Part shown: positions 57,601 through 64,000 of the stretch, one piece after another
Numbering within the stretch: position 1 is the stretch's first letter
How the letters are laid out: each line of letters starts with the position of its first letter
DNA from: Brachybacterium timonense
GTDB taxonomy: Bacteria; Actinomycetota; Actinomycetes; Actinomycetales; Dermabacteraceae
Direction: 5' to 3'
Assembly (NCBI RefSeq): GCF_900258505.1
Contig: NZ_LT984895.1
Coordinates: 175,563 to 239,562, forward strand
DNA: 64,000 nt
Program-made: the position numbers and the translations under genes
Notes under the pieces: model-generated
What the model saw: only the letters and a program-made list of their open reading frames with translations
The model's database searches: none
Told to the model about the DNA's origin: nothing

Positions 57601-57935
57601 GGCTCACCGATGAAGGAGTGCGCTTCGTCGACGATCATGCGCGAGACCTCGCGGCCTTCGTCGTCGGCATCGGGCGCGAGACGGATCGCGACCTCGTCAG
57701 CGGGGCGCGTCTCCTGGCCGTCGACGACGAGCAGATCGGGGTGGCCGTCGACCCACCCCGCATGGGCGGCGTCGACGTGCTTGCGGAAGAGAAGCTCCTT
57801 GCTGCCATCGGGTGTGGTGACCGCTGCGGCCGGAGCGATGGGCAGAGCCATGCCGGCCAGGGCGATCACTGCCGCGAGCAGCAGTGGGAGCACCCGTGCG
57901 CGGTACGGCGCGCGGGCACGGAGAGAGGACTGCAT
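54606..57935 (-). CDS. cell-wall protein with four surface-anchored repeats and a sorting signal
   Basis: The chosen ATG 57935 gives a signal peptide (LPLLLAAVIALAGMALPIAPAAA) and 1109 residues. Four repeat cores appear, near residues 190-222 (HGHYAWAFTEAGTYD), 449-470 (THTHRAMFFSQPGEYTVTF), 677-700 (HTHANWAFTKPGVYTVT) and 836-855 (THVHPNWVFSAPGTYRVTI). A (PAPE[QE]) repeat linker and Gly/Asp-rich linkers separate the domains. The C-terminus is MARTG, a hydrophobic helix and MLRRRIA, resembling an LAXTG-type sortase signal with Met for Leu. It heads the transporter operon. Its role may be to capture substrate for the transporter. Confidence 0.87.
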   Translation of the reverse strand: MQSSLRARAPYRARVLPLLLAAVIALAGMALPIAPAAAVTTPDGSKELLFRKHVDAAHAGWVDGHPDLLVVDGQETRPADEVAIRLAPDADDEGREVSRMIVDEAHSFIGEPGSVVWSAPQDLYWGWPPVWAGLGAGEFPKNIKQDSIRLELTGVDGPGNMEVYRNELEGVVRTLSSTDPKLRTTELYAGAHGHYAWAFTEAGTYDTRWKVHATTVDGEELVSPERTVSWLVGTDEQVGLPRGTYPHVNMTEPVADLPEGWNGDEAPEQPAPEQPAPEQPAPEEPAPEEPAPEEPAPADGECRPIAAGHLDIGAALASNGVLDTHMTWDSPDGEKLRLTSGQPTLLVPDAARTDIADTGATTALHDALGSALAYQLPEAQDEYLPWPGFSTEKLDYSELESVAITMDDVVGPKNGQVAVGHYDSRSSAFSVDLSSKDGAEKSIVLKDPTHTHRAMFFSQPGEYTVTFTFHAQGKNGGSRYGSFEARFAVGDEAAKASCNGTGEIATPEDPAPEQPAPADPAPENPNPGADGEAPASERLILDQGHTDVFNVGQQDGALTLDLTEDVTGEHVHHQPKDVELHVKDAARTQIPEGWPAAGEAWYLPQSQNPDVLWPGWNTLEARGGGIDPSIDIEITDVKGPGEIHLFGTDSFGAMEPVLEKGATHLTAGAVRRQAYPAHTHANWAFTKPGVYTVTARATGTKNGTQVATEPQTYTFTVGDAFRGKADDTTDGSGAGTEGSGGSDSGDNSTGGADEDNGAGADGSDLAGSADGSGDGSVSLGGSLPGPSEAVCRPVEEVRAASAEELSAALNGGNTESGGGGGGAHKVSGSYTVPKSTHVHPNWVFSAPGTYRVTIRQSVKTTNGDTASANSTLTFRVGPGASGISNGHFDFGAQLQGGKLVGSIKDDRSAPPTWVSPSSLTFAVGDAGKAKAPAGIEFVAPAGQDVWMIGSTQVNGVPWLGANSMHDSIVSGTTGELTMELVSVKGPGNVGVFSSGNFGQVVGQKWFSASKGESQAESKPTKPVDPAKADLSKITVTRDQAKPGQVFVEDGKAMVKEVVGRTEAGEPCELVGGAAGQMARTGTDASGFGLVALSLIAFGGGLAMLRRRIA

Positions 57936-57987
57936 CGGATCCCTTTCCAGGGTCGAGGGGTGGATGGCACGCAGACTCAGCAACGCG

Positions 57988-58006
57988 CATGAGAACAACT
58001 ATCATG
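57988..58006. promoter_or_regulatory. Zur-like operator upstream of the transporter operon
   Basis: CATGAGAACAACTATCATG is an imperfect 19-bp palindrome (CATGA ... TCATG) 52 bases before the wall-protein start. Its inner form TGAnAA ... TATCA resembles Zur boxes described in actinobacteria. This would fit metal control of a zinc-family transporter; the assignment is by eye. Confidence 0.5.
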
Positions 58007-58069
58007 AACAGGGGCGAATGAGACCCGTTCCCTGTAACGATCGGATTGCGGATCACATCGCCGCGGAGG

Positions 58070-58137
58070 TGCCGGGCGCGCTGACCTGGATGTGTCGGCC
58101 GCGTTGACGCGGGTGTGCCGGGTGCCTGACGCGGGTG
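58070..58137. repeat. three tandem 22-23-bp repeats upstream of esterase gene
   Basis: Three head-to-tail units at 58070-58092, 58093-58115 and 58116-58137 share the pattern TGNCGG ... GC ... TGAC, then GGNTG. They lie in the divergent region between the transporter operon and the esterase gene, next to the Zur-like site. Confidence 0.65.
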
Positions 58138-58194
58138 CTCGCGCTCTTGGCCTCAGTGCCCACCGCCCCGTCGGCCCCTCGATATGCTCGAACC

Positions 58195-58863
58195 GTGCAG
58201 CCTCAGCCCAGTGCCCCGCCCATCTCCCTGATTGCCCCCGAGATCGATGACGCCGCCGTGGTGCGTCTCGGATCGCGTGAGGCCACCGCGCCGATCGTGC
58301 TTCTGCTGCACGGCCTCGGCTCCCATGAGCGTGACCTCGCTGGCCTCATCCCCTACCTGCCGCCCGGCTTCGCCTACGCCTCGCTGCGAGCGATCCACGC
58401 CTGGGTGCAGGGATACGCCTGGCTCGAAGCCGACATCGACCCCGCGCACCCGGAGGCGCTGCAGCGCTCCGCCGCCGCGGTCGAGGCCTGGATCGCTCAG
58501 CAGAGCGCTCCCGTGGTGGGCGCCATCGGCTTCTCCCAGGGCGGCATGCTCGGCCTGCAGCTGCTGCGCCGTGATGCGCAGGCGCTCGACTGGCTGGTTC
58601 AACTCTCCGGGGCGCCGTTCCCCGCGCCCATGCCCGGAGATGCGCAGCTCGCACAGGTACGTCCGCCAGCCCTCTGGGGCCATGGCGGCCTGGACCCCCT
58701 GTTCGATGAGGAACGCGAGACACTGGTGCGCGACTTCATGCGCGAGCACACTGATATGACAGAGGTGCGGCGCGATATGCTGGGCCACGGCATCGACGAG
58801 GCAGAGCTCGCCCAGATCGCGTCCTTCGTCCAGCTGCGCTGGGACGAGCACGCCGCGAGCTAG
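58195..58863 (+). CDS. phospholipase/carboxylesterase-family alpha/beta hydrolase
   Basis: The chosen GTG start has TATGCT exactly six bases upstream (58183-58188), suggesting leaderless mRNA; the frame is open 20 codons further. The 222-residue protein has LLLHGLGSHERDL, the nucleophile motif GFSQGGMLGLQLL, the acid in WGHGGLDPLFDEERE and the histidine in LGHGIDEAE. This is a complete triad of the acyl-protein thioesterase or carboxylesterase family. Substrate unknown. No signal peptide is seen, so it is cytoplasmic. Confidence 0.9.
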   Translation: MQPQPSAPPISLIAPEIDDAAVVRLGSREATAPIVLLLHGLGSHERDLAGLIPYLPPGFAYASLRAIHAWVQGYAWLEADIDPAHPEALQRSAAAVEAWIAQQSAPVVGAIGFSQGGMLGLQLLRRDAQALDWLVQLSGAPFPAPMPGDAQLAQVRPPALWGHGGLDPLFDEERETLVRDFMREHTDMTEVRRDMLGHGIDEAELAQIASFVQLRWDEHAAS

Positions 58864-58926
58864 GTCGAGCACGCCGCCGGCTGAGTCGAGGCTGGTCAGG
58901 CGATGCGATCACAGTGAGGAGTCAGC

Positions 58927-59166
58927 GTGCCTTCGAGAAGAATCGCCCTAGCGATTGCCGTCGTGGTTGGCGGGATCGGAATACTGATTGCATCGTTGAT
59001 GTGGGCGTCTGCACGCTTTGACGCCTTAGATGCAGGCGCACCGGATTCACCCACCGACATCCTCGCCGTCGGCGCGGTTGCCGCTGGGCTCATTGCCGTC
59101 ACTGTTGGCCTCATTCTTCTGGTGCAAGGAGTCGCTGCGGCGGGATCACGCCGACGTCCCCGCTGA
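58927..59166 (+). CDS. small two-helix membrane protein
   Basis: A 79-residue protein starting at GTG with GTGAGGAGTC upstream. Two hydrophobic helices (IALAIAVVVGGIGILIASLM and ILAVGAVAAGLIAVTVGLILLVQ) are joined by a short acidic loop, and the tail is basic (GSRRRPR). I recognise no family. The ribosome site and hydrophobic pattern make it a likely gene. Confidence 0.65.
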   Translation: MPSRRIALAIAVVVGGIGILIASLMWASARFDALDAGAPDSPTDILAVGAVAAGLIAVTVGLILLVQGVAAAGSRRRPR

Positions 59167-59357
59167 CCTCAGGGAGCTCGACGCGCACCCCCGAGCATCC
59201 CACCCCACCGGCGCGCCACCCCCAACTCGCATGAACCCCTCGGGCGGCACTCATGAGCAGTGCGTTGCGCGTTCTCGCCCAGGACCCCGGCATCGGCCTA
59301 TCCTGGACACGAGCACATCGTCGTGTCCGGCTTGCGCCGGGACCCCTGGGAGGTCCT

Positions 59358-60272
59358 GTGGTCTGTCCGCTACCTATCCCCCCGCCGCTTCCGCGCGCCC
59401 AGGCGGCCCCTGAAGCATCACCCGAATCGCCAGCACCCGCCCCGTCGGCCGATGCCCAGGCCGTGCCGGTCTACTTCCTGTCTGACTCCACCGGCATCAC
59501 CGTCGAGACCATGGGCAGTGCCCTGCTCAGCCAGTTCCACGGCATCCGCTTCGAGCGCCACATGATGCCGTTCCTGCGCACCGCCGAGGACGCCCGTGCT
59601 GCCCGCGACCGGCTCGACGCCGCGATGAATACGCCCGTGACCCCGATCGTGTTCCTCACCGTCGTCGACCCCACGGTGCGCGAGATCCTTCTGGGCACCC
59701 GCGCCCCCGTGATCGATTTCGTCGGCAGCCACATGGCGCAGATCGAGCGGCAGCTCGGCATCAGTGGCGACCATGCACCGCGACGCATGCACTCGGTGCG
59801 CGACCAGAACCGGTACAACCGCCGCATGGCCGCCGTCGAGTTCGCCATCGAACACGATGACGGTCAATCGATCCGCGCCCTCGAAAGAGCCGACGTGATC
59901 ATCGTGGCGCCCTCCCGATGCGGCAAGACACCCACCAGCATGTACCTGGCGCTGCTGCACGGCGTGTTCGTGGCGAACTACCCGCTGGTCGACGAAGACT
60001 TCGACGCCGCCATGCTGCCCATGAGCATCCGCCACCTGGCCGATCGCTGCTTCGGCCTGCTCACCTCGCCGCAGCGACTGGCCGACGTGCGCGAGGAGCG
60101 CCGCCCCCGCTCCCGCTACGCATCACTGGATCAGACCCGATGGGAGCTCTCCCGCGCCCGGCGTCTGTACGACACTCACTCGATTCCCTTCGTCGACTCC
60201 TCGACGAAATCCGTCGAGGAGATGTCCACCCTCATCCTGCAGGCCATGAAGATCTCTCCCACCACCGCGTGA
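59358..60272 (+). CDS. ppsR: PEP synthetase regulatory protein (kinase/pyrophosphorylase)
   Basis: This DUF299 enzyme phosphorylates and reactivates PEP synthase. The chosen GTG 59358 follows GGGAGGTCCT (304 residues); TATCCT at 59299-59304 may be its -10. The core [24 protein letters not shown] and the P-loop [22 protein letters not shown] are diagnostic. It is directly upstream of ppsA, whose product it controls. The first 30 residues are a Pro/Ala-rich lead. Confidence 0.93.
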   Translation: MVCPLPIPPPLPRAQAAPEASPESPAPAPSADAQAVPVYFLSDSTGITVETMGSALLSQFHGIRFERHMMPFLRTAEDARAARDRLDAAMNTPVTPIVFLTVVDPTVREILLGTRAPVIDFVGSHMAQIERQLGISGDHAPRRMHSVRDQNRYNRRMAAVEFAIEHDDGQSIRALERADVIIVAPSRCGKTPTSMYLALLHGVFVANYPLVDEDFDAAMLPMSIRHLADRCFGLLTSPQRLADVREERRPRSRYASLDQTRWELSRARRLYDTHSIPFVDSSTKSVEEMSTLILQAMKISPTTA

Positions 60273-60375
60273 GCACCCCATCCACCAGCGACCAGCCCCG
60301 TGCATCGACCGCAACCCATCCGCCCCTGACTACTCCACCATTTCGCGACCGGCGATGACGCCCGAAGGAGACACC

Positions 60376-62760
60376 GTGAGCACGAACATCCAGTGGTACT
60401 CGAAGCTCGGCATGGCCGACCTGGACCAGGTGGGCGGGAAGAACGCCTCCCTGGGCGAGCTGATCTCCCAGCTCACAGACCTCGGTGTGCGCGTGCCCGA
60501 CGGCTTCGCCACCACCGCCGACGCCTACCGCCGGTTCCTCGCGGAGACCGGCCTAGCCGAGCGAATCGATGAGCAGCTGCGCGACCTGGACACCGACGAC
60601 ACCGTGGCCCTCGCCCAGGTGGGCACCAGCATCCGCGAACTGGTGACCGCACAGCCCTTCCCGGCCGACCTCGAGGCGGACATCCGCGCCGCCTACGACG
60701 AGCTCGCCGCCGGTTCTGGTGAGGAAGCCTCCTTCGCGGTGCGCTCCTCGGCCACCGCCGAGGACCTGCCCGACGCATCCTTCGCCGGCCAACAGGAGAC
60801 GTTCCTGAACGTGCGCGGCATCGACGCGGTGCTGCAGGCCATTCGCGAAGTGTTCGCCTCCCTGTACAACGACCGTGCCATCGCCTACCGCGTCCACCAC
60901 GGCTTCGAGCACGCCGACGTCGCCCTATCCGCTGGCGTGCAGAAGATGGTGCGCTCCGACATCGGCTCCTCCGGCGTCATGTTCACCGTCGACACCGAGT
61001 CCGGATTCCCTGACGTCGTCTTCATCACCAGCGCCTACGGCCTGGGCGAGGGTGTCGTGCAGGGCGCCGTGAACCCCGATGAGTTCTACGTCCACAAGCC
61101 AACGCTGCGTGCAGGACGCCCCGCCATCCTCACGCGCGGCGTCGGCTCCAAGGCCATGAAGATGGAGTACACGAACGACACCGCCGTGGGTCGCACCACC
61201 GCGTTCGTCGACGTCGACCCCGGCCAGAGGCGTCGCCTGTCGCTCACTGACGAGCAGGTTGAGCAGCTCGCCCGCCAAGCACTCACCATCGAGGAGCACT
61301 ACGGGCGGCCGATGGACATCGAGTGGGGACTCGATGGGGCCGACGGCCAGCTGTACATCCTGCAGGCTCGCCCGGAGACCGTGCAGTCCCGTGCCGGCTC
61401 CACCGTCGAGAAGCACCATCTGACCCAGCGCGGCACCGTGCGCATCGAAGGCCGCGCGATCGGCGCGAAGATCGGTGCCGGGCCCGTGCGGGTGCTCAGC
61501 TCGATCGAGCAGATGCATGACTTCCAGCCCGGTGAGGTGCTGGTGGCGGACATGACCGACCCCGACTGGGAACCGATCATGAAGCGCGCCGCCGCGATCG
61601 TCACCAACCGCGGTGGCCGCACCTGCCATGCGGCGATCATCGCCCGCGAGCTCGGTATCCCCGCCGTCGTCGGCACCGGCACCGCAACCACCACACTCGC
61701 CGACGGCGAAGAGGTCACCGTCTCCGCTGCCGAAGGCGACACCGGCTACGTGTATGACGGCGTGCTCGACTTCTCCGTGACCGCCTCCGAGGTCGACGCC
61801 ATGCCCACGATCCCCACGTCGATCATGATGAACGTGGGCAACCCCGATCAGGCTTTCGCCTTCTCCCGCATCCCGAACGCCGGGGTGGGGCTGGCGCGGC
61901 TGGAGTTCATCATCAACCGCCAGATCGGCATCCACCCCAAGGCACTGCTCGAGCTTGATGCCCTGGAGGCGGCAGACCCTGAACTCGGTACGCAGATCCG
62001 CGAGCGCATCGCCGCCTATGACGGGCCGCGGGAGTTCTTCGTGCAGCGCGTGGCGGAGGGTGTGTCCACCATCGCCGCGGCCTTCGCACCGAACCCGGTG
62101 ATCGTGCGCATGAGCGACTTCAAGTCCAACGAGTACGCGAACCTGCTGGCCGGTGAACGGTACGAGCCGGAGGAGGAGAACCCGATGCTCGGCTACCGGG
62201 GCGCCTCCCGGTACCTCTCGCCGGACTTCGCGGAGTGCTTCGCGATGGAGTGCGAGGCGCTGCGGTACGTGCGCGAGACCATGGGGCTTTCCAACGTGAC
62301 CATCATGATCCCCTTCGTGCGCACCCCGCAGGAGGGCAAGGCCGTGGTGGATCTGCTGGCCTCGCACGGGCTGGTGCGCGGTGAGAACGGCCTGCAGGTG
62401 GTCATGATGTGCGAGGTCCCGTCCAATGCCGTGATCCCCGAGCAGTTCCTCGAGCACTTCGACGGGTTCTCCATCGGCTCCAATGACATGACCCAGCTGA
62501 CCCTGGGCCTGGACCGTGACTCCTCGCTGGTGGCCGACCGTTTCGACGAACGTGATCCGGCGGTGAAGTTCATGCTCTCCCGGGCGATCGAGGCCTGCCG
62601 TCGCGAGGGCAAGTACGTCGGCATCTGCGGCCAGGGCCCCTCAGACCACCCGGACCTGGCGGAATGGCTGGTGGAGCAGGGCATTGCCTCCATGTCGCTG
62701 AATCCGGACACGGTGGTGGATACCTGGCTGAGGATCGGCCGCCAGGGTGGGGCGGCCTGA
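60376..62760 (+). CDS. ppsA: phosphoenolpyruvate synthase
   Basis: PpsA makes phosphoenolpyruvate from pyruvate and ATP for gluconeogenesis. GTG 60376 follows GAAGGAGACACC (794 residues). The ATP-grasp domain starts [40 protein letters not shown] is typical. The phosphohistidine motif [23 protein letters not shown] is near 415. The C-terminal PEP barrel contains [20 protein letters not shown] and the conserved Cys in GICGQGPSD. It is paired with its regulator upstream. Confidence 0.95.
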   Translation: MSTNIQWYSKLGMADLDQVGGKNASLGELISQLTDLGVRVPDGFATTADAYRRFLAETGLAERIDEQLRDLDTDDTVALAQVGTSIRELVTAQPFPADLEADIRAAYDELAAGSGEEASFAVRSSATAEDLPDASFAGQQETFLNVRGIDAVLQAIREVFASLYNDRAIAYRVHHGFEHADVALSAGVQKMVRSDIGSSGVMFTVDTESGFPDVVFITSAYGLGEGVVQGAVNPDEFYVHKPTLRAGRPAILTRGVGSKAMKMEYTNDTAVGRTTAFVDVDPGQRRRLSLTDEQVEQLARQALTIEEHYGRPMDIEWGLDGADGQLYILQARPETVQSRAGSTVEKHHLTQRGTVRIEGRAIGAKIGAGPVRVLSSIEQMHDFQPGEVLVADMTDPDWEPIMKRAAAIVTNRGGRTCHAAIIARELGIPAVVGTGTATTTLADGEEVTVSAAEGDTGYVYDGVLDFSVTASEVDAMPTIPTSIMMNVGNPDQAFAFSRIPNAGVGLARLEFIINRQIGIHPKALLELDALEAADPELGTQIRERIAAYDGPREFFVQRVAEGVSTIAAAFAPNPVIVRMSDFKSNEYANLLAGERYEPEEENPMLGYRGASRYLSPDFAECFAMECEALRYVRETMGLSNVTIMIPFVRTPQEGKAVVDLLASHGLVRGENGLQVVMMCEVPSNAVIPEQFLEHFDGFSIGSNDMTQLTLGLDRDSSLVADRFDERDPAVKFMLSRAIEACRREGKYVGICGQGPSDHPDLAEWLVEQGIASMSLNPDTVVDTWLRIGRQGGAA

Positions 62761-62772
62761 GCCTCTGTCGGC

Positions 62773-62850
62773 CCCGGTGCAGCACGAACCCGGCAGGTTC
62801 GTGACGGAGGTGACGTTCCGACGGGTCGTTGTGACCGCGGGATCGAATCT
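62773..62850 (+). pseudogene. decayed partial duplicate of the CPBP protease 5' end
   Basis: About 78 bases align without gaps to 62973-63050, the 5' part of the next gene, at an offset of exactly 200 bases. Both begin with CGGTGCAGCACGAACC and share GGTGACG, TTCGAC or TCCGAC and TGTGACCGC. Identity is roughly four-fifths by eye. It does not encode a usable protein and looks like a relic of a tandem duplication. Confidence 0.7.
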
Positions 62851-62940
62851 GGCTCTTGCACGCTACCGGTAGCCCTCGGTCGATGCGGTTCGCGACGGTC
62901 GTCGGAGCCCGCTGTGCCGGTCGATGCGCAGAATGACTGT

Positions 62941-63678
62941 ATGACATCGACGCTCCCTGATAATCCGCCAGCGCCGGTGCAGCACGAACCGGGCCCGCCC
63001 GTGCCGGGGGTGACGCTTCGACTGGCCGCCGTGACCGCAGGATTGATCCTCGCGGTGACCGTGCTCCTCTTCGGTTCCGTGCTCGTGCTGGGGCTGACCG
63101 TGCCGGCAGTGCGTTCTCACATTGTGACTGTCTTGGCCATCACGGCCTTCGTTCACGCGGCGCTCGTTCTCGCGGTGGAAGTCATCGTTCTGGGCAGGCG
63201 CCGCGAGCTCTGGCAGGACATAGGCATCACGCGGCCCTCACGGCGACTGTTGCATCTGCTGTGGCAGATCCCGGTGGCAGTCGTGATTCTGCTGGTCGTT
63301 CAGGGAGTCGCTCTGCTCCTCATGGGTGACAACGGTTCTGCCACCGATGGGGTAAGCGAATTCGGTTTGGGGCCCGCGCCCGCGATTCTGCTGTTCATCG
63401 GCGCGGCAGTGCTCACGCCGCTGTGGGAAGAAATCTTCTTCCGCGGGGTTCTTTTTGCCGCCGTCGGTCGGAAGTGGGGGATGGCCTGGGCGGTTATCGG
63501 GTCTGCCGTGATCTTCTGCGCCGTGCACGGGGTTCCCATTCTGCTTCCCTACCTGTTCACGATGGGAGTGATCCTGGCTCTGCTGCGCCTGTTCCACCGC
63601 AACATTTGGGGAGGCCTGGCGCTGCACATGACCATCAACGTGATCGCGTCCTCGGCAGTGCTCGTCGCGCTTGTGTGA
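62941..63678 (+). CDS. CPBP-family intramembrane metalloprotease
   Basis: A CAAX-protease/bacteriocin-processing family membrane protein. The chosen ATG 62941 gives 245 residues; CAGAAT lies six bases before it. Several helices are present (LRLAAVTAGLILAVTVLLFGSVLVLGL and others). The catalytic EEIFFRG, FCAVHG and HMTIN motifs carry the glutamates and histidines. Substrates are unknown. Confidence 0.9.
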   Translation: MTSTLPDNPPAPVQHEPGPPVPGVTLRLAAVTAGLILAVTVLLFGSVLVLGLTVPAVRSHIVTVLAITAFVHAALVLAVEVIVLGRRRELWQDIGITRPSRRLLHLLWQIPVAVVILLVVQGVALLLMGDNGSATDGVSEFGLGPAPAILLFIGAAVLTPLWEEIFFRGVLFAAVGRKWGMAWAVIGSAVIFCAVHGVPILLPYLFTMGVILALLRLFHRNIWGGLALHMTINVIASSAVLVALV

Positions 63679-63719
63679 CGAGTTCGGCCGACGGCCGGGA
63701 CGGGTTTGAGCACGTCCGG

Positions 63720-64000
63720 TCAGTCTGCTTCGGCGCCTGATCCCTTGCCGTCGTCGGCGACGGGGGTCGAGTCGCCGTCGGCGTCCGTACTCGGTTCTGC
63801 TGTGGGCCCGGTGGGGCCGTGATGTGCACTGTGCTGGCGGGCCGCCACAATGCGGGCGGGCTCCAGTGCTTCGCGTTCGGTGATGCCGAGCGCGCTCGCC
63901 GCCGCAGCGACGTCGCGGAACTCCGGCTCGCGACGGATAACCTGGCCGGAATCGTCCCGGGAGACCTTCACCCGAACAAGCTGGCCGCCCAGGGTGATCT
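63720..64000 (-). CDS. larC: LarC C-terminus (nickel pincer cofactor biosynthesis), cut by window edge
   Basis: Only the last 93 codons are visible. The readable sequence QLVRVKVSRD, then EPEFRDVAAAASALGITEREALEPARIVA, matches the C-terminal segment of LarC, which inserts nickel into the lactate racemase cofactor. An acidic tail (DADGDSTPVADDGKGSGAEAD) of about 35 residues follows and is not typical. The rest lies beyond position 64000. Confidence 0.75.
   Translation of the reverse strand, partial: ITLGGQLVRVKVSRDDSGQVIRREPEFRDVAAAASALGITEREALEPARIVAARQHSAHHGPTGPTAEPSTDADGDSTPVADDGKGSGAEAD

Noticed and set aside
55419..57992. 857-codon plus-strand open frame opposite the wall protein
   Set aside because: The minus-strand frame encodes signal peptide, four repeats and sorting signal; the opposite frame is a shadow with no domains.

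Overview
The window is a high-GC actinobacterial chromosome segment spanning the replication-origin region. The order gyrB, dciA, recF, dnaN, dnaA on the minus strand and rpmH, rnpA, yidD, yidC, jag, rsmG, parA, parB on the plus strand is the classic actinobacterial origin layout. The order pcnA, DUF6049, murJ, pseudokinase, trxB further right matches the same neighbourhood in Mycobacterium and Micrococcales. An anchored-repeat ABC transporter locus, a MalFG-type sugar system with no local ATPase and many leaderless-looking genes suggest Micrococcales, possibly Dermabacteraceae. That family call is inference.

Positions 1-8459 hold the left half of the origin region: gyrB (cut by the window edge), an extra lipoprotein gene, dciA, recF, dnaN, a 421-bp origin-like spacer with DnaA boxes, dnaA, and a dnaA-rpmH spacer with three 13-bp tandem repeats and a strong rpmH promoter. 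Positions 8460-14504 hold the rpmH to parB group for ribosome, membrane-protein insertion and chromosome segregation. The ParB has a very long serine-rich linker.

Positions 14505-17919 are a 3.4-kb gene-free tract, very unusual in this dense genome. It carries at least twelve degenerate parS sites (best 15/16 to the 16-bp consensus), local duplication of one parS unit, and a tight DnaA-box cluster at 17809-17878. This is the most striking feature: a dedicated, expanded centromere beside parB with a second DnaA-box cluster.

Positions 17920-27348 run on the minus strand: a thioredoxin-like protein without its CXXC, trxB, a single-pass membrane protein, a surface pseudokinase, murJ and a DUF6049 protein. 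MurJ and the pseudokinase, one fused protein in Mycobacterium, are separate genes here. Positions 27480-35516 hold pcnA, a class A penicillin-binding protein, rpsF-ssb-rpsR-rplI, an L7/L12-like small protein, a lipoprotein and tRNA-Leu(CAG).

Positions 35714-50010 hold an NYN nuclease and a hydrolase gene sharing a divergent promoter region, then a carbohydrate locus: ABC importer and PfkB kinase on the minus strand, DeoR regulator, GH4 and GH38 glycosidases and a phosphodiesterase on the plus strand, then selO. Positions 50107-57935 are a five-gene operon for an anchored-repeat ABC transporter (wall protein, solute-binding protein, surface protein, ATPase, permease) with a Zur-like operator upstream. 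The right end holds an esterase, a small membrane protein, the PEP synthase regulator and PEP synthase pair, a CPBP protease with a decayed duplicate of its 5' end, and the C-terminus of larC.
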